Virus record (IMG/VR): IMGVR_UViG_3300010430_004776
Span: 1-34,758 of that record
Source of the DNA: a virus
Reading direction: 5' to 3' (one strand)
Length of the DNA: 34,758 nucleotides
In this document: positions 31,046-34,758 of the stretch, in pieces
Layout of the letters: the number at the start of each line of letters is the position of its first letter
Numbering within the stretch: position 1 is the stretch's first letter
The notes under the pieces: model-generated
Told to the model about the DNA's origin: nothing
The model's database searches: none
What the model saw: the letters and a program-made list of their open reading frames with translations, nothing else
Position numbers and translations under genes: made by a program

Positions 31046-31885
31046 ATGGCAACGGTTGCGGAATTGGTCGATCGGTATCTGCAGTGGTGCGCGCAACAGC
31101 GATCCAAATCGACGCTGAAATTCTATCGCTCTCGGCTGGCGAAGTTTCGCGCGGAATTTGGGGCCCGTAACTGGGAATCGCTGACGCAGATTGAAATTGA
31201 GGATCATCTGTCGTTGGTTGGTCAAACCGCTTCGAATTCGACGCGGCATCATAACGTTGTGGCGCTAAACACGATCCAGAACTGGGCGCTGGCGCGGAAT
31301 CTGATTGCGGCGGCTGTGTTTGAGAAATTGGAAAAACCACGGCCCGGCCAGCGGACGCGGATTCCCACGCCGGAAGAAACTGAGATCATTCTCTCAGCCG
31401 GCAGCGAGGCGTTTTGTCGGATCTATCAGGCCTTGCGGCAATGCGGGGCCCGGCCCGGCGAGCTGTGCCGCGCGACGATCGCCGACATTAAAGAGGGCGG
31501 CACGGTGATCGAGCTAACCGAGCACAAGACGGCCCGCAAAACCGGCAAGCCGCGGCGGATCCTCGTCGGTGCGAAAATGCGGCAGCTGATCAATGAGGCG
31601 ATCGGCGATCGGAAAGAGGGGCGGATTTTTCTGTCTCCCACCGGCCGGCCGTGGAAGCCGGAAAACTTGTCGCGGACGTTTCGCAAAATTCGCGACGACC
31701 ACGGATTGAAAAAAGACCTGGTGCTGTATCTCGCGCGGCACGAATTTGGGACCAAGGCGACGGAGAAACTCGGCATCCACGCCGCCGGCGAGATGCTCGG
31801 CCACACGCAAGTCACGACGACACAACGCTACGCGCACGCGGATGAGAACAAACTGCGGAGCCAGCAGGATGATGTGCTGGATTGA
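31046..31885 (+). CDS. int: Tyrosine recombinase (phage integrase)
   Basis: 279 residues with CCAAGGA before the ATG. The N-terminal SAM-like core-binding domain (LVDRYLQWCAQQRSKSTLKFY) is followed by the catalytic domain. The visible catalytic set is Arg136 (CGARPGEL), Lys161 or a neighbouring Lys (EHKTARK), Arg231 (LYLARHEF), His253 (LGHTQ) and Tyr262 (TTQRYAH). Tyr228 occupies the place of the first His of the HxxR motif. It lies about 1.8 kb left of the tRNA-Leu fragment, so it very likely catalyses integration into that tRNA. It is transcribed with the tail genes. Confidence 0.9.
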   Translation: MATVAELVDRYLQWCAQQRSKSTLKFYRSRLAKFRAEFGARNWESLTQIEIEDHLSLVGQTASNSTRHHNVVALNTIQNWALARNLIAAAVFEKLEKPRPGQRTRIPTPEETEIILSAGSEAFCRIYQALRQCGARPGELCRATIADIKEGGTVIELTEHKTARKTGKPRRILVGAKMRQLINEAIGDRKEGRIFLSPTGRPWKPENLSRTFRKIRDDHGLKKDLVLYLARHEFGTKATEKLGIHAAGEMLGHTQVTTTQRYAHADENKLRSQQDDVLD

Positions 31886-31912
31886 GCCGGCGGTGTGTGG
31901 GAGTTATTGGGC

Positions 31913-32431
31913 CTAGTCAGCCCTGAACCACCATGACAGCGCAATCCCAACAAACCATCTCCAAAACCCCGCCCCAGTCTGCTTTACAAATCCGCACGTA
32001 CCGACGAACGCCGTTTCTGCCAAGAGTTTTACAGCGTGTCCGGTGTAGATGACCTTAAGATATTGAAGTTCTCTCGGTCGGCAAAAATACTGCGTGGCCT
32101 CCAGGTAGTCTTCTACCAGCTCGCAATATGCCGGCTCCCAAACCGAGCGGCGCAATTGCGTGGGAATCAAACACGCCATTAACGCCCACCGTCGCGGCCA
32201 CCCCCGTTCAGGCACGATAATCTCACTATCCTCAAGCTCTGCTCGCAAGATCCTCACACTTTGCGGCGCAGTAATCCCGATCCGTACGGCCCTCCCCTTT
32301 CCCGTCGGTAGAATAACGATGTGAATAGAGTCATCGATACAAATCCCCTCACCCCCGCAGCGCGAGATCACATACTCTTCCATTTCTAAGTCGCTCCCTA
32401 AGTCTAAAAAAGCATCATGCAAAATGGGCAT
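31913..32431 (-). CDS. CsrA-domain protein with C-terminal extension and hydrophobic end
   Basis: 172 residues if started at 32431; the ATG at 32383, with GGGAG ten bases upstream, would start two residues before the CsrA-like core and is more likely. Residues 19-68 align with CsrA: ISRCGGEGICIDDSIHIVIL matches its first strands, and VRIGITAPQSVRILRAEL matches VRIG.xAP...R.E, keeping Arg24 and Arg63 (E. coli R6 and R44). CsrA dimers bind GGA in mRNA leaders and control translation. The rest is a helical/Cys-containing segment with a Trp-rich hydrophobic end (FWRWFVGIALSWWF), which is not usual for CsrA. The gene overlaps the PadR gene by 17 bases. Confidence 0.6.
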   Translation of the reverse strand: MPILHDAFLDLGSDLEMEEYVISRCGGEGICIDDSIHIVILPTGKGRAVRIGITAPQSVRILRAELEDSEIIVPERGWPRRWALMACLIPTQLRRSVWEPAYCELVEDYLEATQYFCRPRELQYLKVIYTGHAVKLLAETAFVGTCGFVKQTGAGFWRWFVGIALSWWFRAD

Positions 32432-32723
32432 GTAAACTCTTGCCCAGGTAGAAGTCGATCGTTTTCTCCCTCGCTTTTATCCCTTTCGCGGAAATCTTGT
32501 ACCGCCGCTCCTTAAGGGTTTGGCCGGAAACGACTTTAGTCGTGTACCAGCCTTTAACGTATTGCGCATCCTCAAGGCGGGACATCAGCTGATAAAACGC
32601 GGCCCGAGTTTGTTTAAGTGAAACATGTGCCAATGTGTCGCGGAGTTCACGTCCTGGTTTTTGGCCGTCGACTAACAAAGTCAAAATTGCAAATTGAAGG
32701 GGGGTGATTTTGGGGATTGGCAT
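32415..32723 (-). CDS. PadR-family transcriptional regulator
   Basis: 102 residues, a winged-helix protein. LQFAILTLLVDGQKPGRELR begins the PadR/MarR-like first helices, AAFYQLMSRLEDAQYVKGW is the recognition helix and wing entry, and GQTLKERRYKISAKGIKA is the wing strand pair. AAGGA lies eight bases before the ATG, and a good promoter with TATAAT lies upstream. PadR proteins bind operator DNA and often regulate the gene beside them. Overlap with the CsrA-like gene indicates a two-gene operon. Its position near the attachment site suggests lysogeny-stage expression. Confidence 0.75.
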   Translation of the reverse strand: MPIPKITPLQFAILTLLVDGQKPGRELRDTLAHVSLKQTRAAFYQLMSRLEDAQYVKGWYTTKVVSGQTLKERRYKISAKGIKAREKTIDFYLGKSLHAHFA

Positions 32724-32790
32724 CCTATTCGTTCCTTTTCCATGACTGCGTTAGAGCGTCCGTCTCAAACGGCATCGCATGTAACGTCGC

Positions 32791-32819
32791 ATTATATCCG
32801 ACAGCCAAAGTTGAGGCAA
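32791..32819 (-). promoter_or_regulatory. Promoter for PadR-CsrA-like operon
   Basis: On the minus strand, TTGCCT (32814-32819) and TATAAT (32791-32796) are separated by 17 bases, a near-ideal sigma70-type pair. Transcription would start near 32784 and read into the PadR gene. A small palindrome (CCGTCTCAAACGG, 32760-32772) between start site and gene could be an operator. Confidence 0.6.
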
Positions 32820-32830
32820 GAGGAGCCTGT

Positions 32831-32873
32831 CAAAAAAAATGGGGTGCCTGGTGGACTTAGGACACCAGACACC
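32831..32873 (-). terminator. Intrinsic terminator for zinc-ribbon gene
   Basis: GGTGCCTGGTG and CACCAGACACC form an 11-bp stem (one wobble) with a nine-base loop. On the minus strand it is followed by a run of eight T. It ends transcription coming from the leftward gene at 32971-33501, before the PadR promoter. Confidence 0.75.
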
Positions 32874-32970
32874 CGCAACAACCGGTCGTTTGCACGATTG
32901 TAGGGTGAAATCTTAGTTGTGCACAGTCCCCGGCCCCCGATTCGGCATGGCGAATGACAACAGGTTAACC

Positions 32971-33501
32971 CTAGCGCTGCCAGACGTAAAAATACACTAT
33001 CGCAAAGCAGGCTCCAAAAACGGTGATGACCCACGACCAAAAGAAAATTAGAAATCTCCGGTCGCTATCTATACCGTACCACCAATCACTGGTCGCTTTG
33101 ATTCCGTTGCCCAAGCCGTTTCGGATTCGCTCTCTCCGTTGTTTAGCCTGTTCGTGTCGCTGTTTTGACCGCAACTCTGCCGTCCTTTGGTACTCTTCGT
33201 TGCGCGCCAATTGTTCTTGCCGGTAAAGTCTCGTTTGCCGTTTGATCTCGGTTTCTGCGCCGCTTCTTCCAAATGGCTCTCCGCAATGCAGACACTTTTT
33301 TGCACCGCTAGGAACACGTCCTAGACACGTTTTACACTGCGGACGGTTGTCGAGCGCGAAAGCCCCGAGGACTCCCAGCGGGCCAAACAGGAGACCAAAA
33401 AAGAAACCTTCCGTCGCGGCCTCTTTTGCGCTCCCGGCTGCGTAACCGATCCAGGCGCTCACGAATGCAATCGGGATTGCGGCGCAGATGAAAGATTCCA
33501 T
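32971..33501 (-). CDS. Membrane protein with zinc ribbon and coiled coil
   Basis: 176 residues. The N-terminus has two hydrophobic segments (FICAAIPIAFVSAWIGYAAG, GFFFGLLFGPLGVLGAFAL). Then comes a zinc ribbon with CKTCLGRVPSGAKKCLHCG (two CxxC), a long charged coiled coil (residues about 85-130) and a C-terminal transmembrane helix (FLIFFWSWVITVFGACFAIV). The layout suggests an anchored assembly or superinfection-type protein. The terminator at 32831-32873 belongs to it. Prophage membrane proteins near the attachment site are often expressed in lysogens; that is general knowledge, not seen here. Confidence 0.65.
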   Translation of the reverse strand: MESFICAAIPIAFVSAWIGYAAGSAKEAATEGFFFGLLFGPLGVLGAFALDNRPQCKTCLGRVPSGAKKCLHCGEPFGRSGAETEIKRQTRLYRQEQLARNEEYQRTAELRSKQRHEQAKQRRERIRNGLGNGIKATSDWWYGIDSDRRFLIFFWSWVITVFGACFAIVYFYVWQR

Positions 33502-33649
33502 GGGCGAGCGGTTCGTAAAGTAGTGGTGGACGGCAGTGGCGAAACGTCCACACTAACGTTTTGGATCACAACGGTCCACAAAAATCCGGCCTTGGAGATC
33601 CATACAATTCGGCCAATCATTAGCATGCGAACAATGCGTTTCTCTTAGA

Positions 33650-33702
33650 TTCAGGACCTAGTGGGGGTTAACCCCGTGGAGGTTCAAGTCCTCTCTTGGG
33701 CA
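33650..33702 (+). other. Right attachment site: 3' part of tRNA-Leu(CAG)
   Basis: From the anticodon loop on, the sequence is a good tRNA-Leu: TTCAGGA loop (anticodon CAG), CCTAG stem half, variable arm GGGG-GTTAA-CCCC, T arm GGAGG-TTCAAGT-CCTCT and acceptor half CTTGGGC with discriminator A. The 5' half is absent: no GCCCAAG upstream, and the bases at 33645-33649 do not pair with CCTAG. This is the standard trace of phage integration in a tRNA anticodon loop, the displaced 3' end marking the right junction. Confidence 0.8.
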
Positions 33703-33874
33703 CTTAGGTATGTAAGGGTTTACGGCGACTGACCATTGCAGTTGTCGCGTTGGTCGCCTAGATCATCGACGGAGGTTAGAGAAGCGTTTTTCAAGGTGCG
33801 GTGAGTGTGGCGGTCGTAAGGGCCGCCCGCTCGGGATCAGGCGAAGTCAAATTTGCCGAGAGCCGGAAGGCTCC

Positions 33875-34423
33875 GTGAGTAACCCTAGGACAGCTCCCGC
33901 ACCGTTTTTTCTTCATGCAAAGCCCCCTGCCCGGGAGAGCGCCGTGCTCGAATGGTTGACGCCTGCTGATCGTTGCGTCAAATTGACCCTGTCGTTGTGG
34001 AAGTTCTACGTCGAGCGAAAGGGACCGCCGGTGTATGTGGCAGTGTTCGCCAAAGCGTTCGAGGTCGATACGCCTGAGGGCGAAATCGATGAGGGCGTGG
34101 TTCCGGTGATTGCCTCGATCACGAACCGGAACGATCATGCGGTTCGCATTACCGACGTGGGTTTAATTTGCAAGGCCGGCCTGTTTGCAAAATCCCGGCG
34201 CATCTCTCTGTTGGGAAAAATCATCTCGCACCACGAATTGCCGATTTGCATCGAACCTCACGATCTGCAACAAGTCGAGCTGATCATCAACGCCGAGGAG
34301 GTCGAAGACGCTGTCTCAGCACGCTTGCTGTTCGTCGAAGTCGATGGCGGCCCTATCTTTTCGGACTACTGCGAAGAACTGCGCAACCACTGCCGTGACT
34401 TCGAAAAACAATTGCTCGGCTGA
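33875..34423 (+). CDS. Hypothetical host protein
   Basis: 182 residues from a GTG, with GGAAGG four bases upstream. It is outside the phage (right of the attachment site). The protein is mostly beta with alternating hydrophobic strands (YVAVFAKAFEVDTPEGEID, VVPVIASITNRNDHAVRITDV, IEPHDLQQVELIINAEEV). No family is recognised. A short helical end (EELRNHCRDFEKQLLG) closes it. Confidence 0.5.
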   Translation: MSNPRTAPAPFFLHAKPPARESAVLEWLTPADRCVKLTLSLWKFYVERKGPPVYVAVFAKAFEVDTPEGEIDEGVVPVIASITNRNDHAVRITDVGLICKAGLFAKSRRISLLGKIISHHELPICIEPHDLQQVELIINAEEVEDAVSARLLFVEVDGGPIFSDYCEELRNHCRDFEKQLLG

Positions 34424-34463
34424 GTCCCTGAGAATCGATTTTCGAAATCCACAGATTTTTTGC

Positions 34464-34491
34464 TTGACACGCGGCGCGACGTTGGTATTTT
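34464..34491 (+). promoter_or_regulatory. Sigma70-type promoter
   Basis: TTGACA at 34464-34469 and TATTTT at 34486-34491 with a 16-base spacer. It is the only good promoter pair seen in the interval and points into the ORF-free region that follows. Confidence 0.55.
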
Positions 34492-34497
34492 GGGACC

Positions 34498-34744
34498 GTC
34501 CTTAATTACTCACGTCCGCGACCAGTCGTGTGATTCTCTTTTGCTCATAAGCCCTAGAGACCAATCGACGGCCTCGAACGTGAACCCAATTTAGTTTTCG
34601 TTCGCAGCCGGCTCCTTCCGTGAGTAGGGGTAGGACCGGTTGGCCTAGGGAGTCTGTTTATGAGAGCCACAATTATCCCCGGCGGGATCATTGGCTTTTC
34701 TCCGCGCCGCGCTGGAGTTTTCTCCTAGCGCGGTTGCGGTTTTT
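34498..34744 (+). ncRNA. Candidate structured non-coding RNA, no ORF
   Basis: Between a promoter (34464-34491) and a terminator (34708-34744) lies about 247 bases without an open frame but with long-range pairing: CTCATAA (34544-34550) with TTATGAG (34658-34664), CCCTAG (34552-34557) with CTAGGG (34645-34650), CCAATCG (34561-34567) with CGGTTGG (34637-34643), CGGC with GCCG, and CGAACG (34575-34580) with CGTTCG (34599-34604). A separate hairpin pairs AGCCA (34665-34669) with TGGCT (34692-34696) and ATCCC with GGGAT inside it. It could be a riboswitch-like leader of a gene to the right or a free small RNA. It does not fit the SRP, tmRNA or RNase P landmarks I know. Confidence 0.55.
34708..34744 (+). 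terminator. Intrinsic terminator
   Basis: CGCGCTGGAG, loop TTTT, CTCCTAGCGCG (one bulged T) forms a ten-pair stem, with outer GC bases able to extend it, followed by five T at 34740-34744. It closes the structured RNA interval. Confidence 0.8.
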
Positions 34745-34758
34745 CTCATTGTAACGAC

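Noticed and set aside
32841-32890. Degenerate tRNA on the minus strand
   Set aside because: It looked like a tRNA 3' end, but there is no cloverleaf; the 11-bp hairpin followed by eight T is explained better by a terminator.
34621-34645. T-box-like element (GGGGTAGGACCGG)
   Set aside because: Only a loose likeness to the antiterminator motif; stem I landmarks and the T-box order are missing, and the segment takes part in another stem.
34498-34744. 6S RNA, SRP RNA, tmRNA or RNase P
   Set aside because: The characteristic landmarks are not seen (no GGAAG.AGC-type SRP loop, no tag reading frame, no conserved RNase P core), and the separate 3' hairpin does not fit the single rod of 6S.

Overview
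The window is the right-hand part of an integrated tailed phage (siphovirus-like prophage) and its junction with host DNA. The host is probably a planctomycete or a close relative. The reasons are GC-rich coding sequence, secreted proteins with long proline/acidic linkers, a papain-like protease carrying a thioredoxin-like tail, and short intergenic repeats (closing on CCACGGAGGCACGGAG, GAGGCTTGAGGC and CCGGCGTTCGCCGG). The host call is an inference, not a match to a database.

Layout. 1-4333 (minus strand): a leftward block with a small ribbon-helix-helix-like gene, a secreted heparinase/alginate-lyase-like polysaccharide depolymerase, a small linker gene and a beta-rich tail-fibre-like protein that runs off the left edge. 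4568-8214 (plus): a holin-like peptide, a Mu Gam-like DNA-end protector, a secreted protein with a PKD-like domain, a small membrane protein and the C1 peptidase/thioredoxin-like protein. 8319-17016: packaging and head genes in lambda-like order (small terminase, GpA-type large terminase, small accessory genes, gpW-like joiner, lambda-type portal, and one 864-residue fusion of S49 prohead protease, scaffold and major capsid protein). 17181-22792: candidate decoration protein, head-tail adaptors, tail tube, chaperone-position gene and a short tape measure. 22805-31016: distal tail, hub and fibre-like proteins. 31046-31885: tyrosine integrase. 31913-33501 (minus): a PadR regulator overlapping a CsrA-domain protein, then a zinc-ribbon membrane protein with its own terminator. 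33650-33702: the 3' part of a tRNA-Leu(CAG), starting in the anticodon loop, read as the right attachment site; the intact tRNA should lie left of the window. 33703-34758: host DNA with one hypothetical gene and a promoter-to-terminator interval of about 250 bases with strong RNA secondary structure and no ORF.

How it works together. The plus-strand genes from 4568 to 31885 are nearly contiguous and co-directional, as expected of a late operon running lysis, packaging, head, tail and integrase. Unusually for a phage, the boundaries between late genes carry several families of short inverted repeats. Some bracket small accessory genes and carry GGAG sequences placed where a ribosome binding site belongs. 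The other points of note are the PadR/CsrA-like pair beside the attachment site, two strong in-frame internal start sites (in the C1 peptidase gene and in the protease-capsid fusion), and the structured RNA candidate next to the integration site. Lysogeny and replication genes are not seen and presumably lie to the left.
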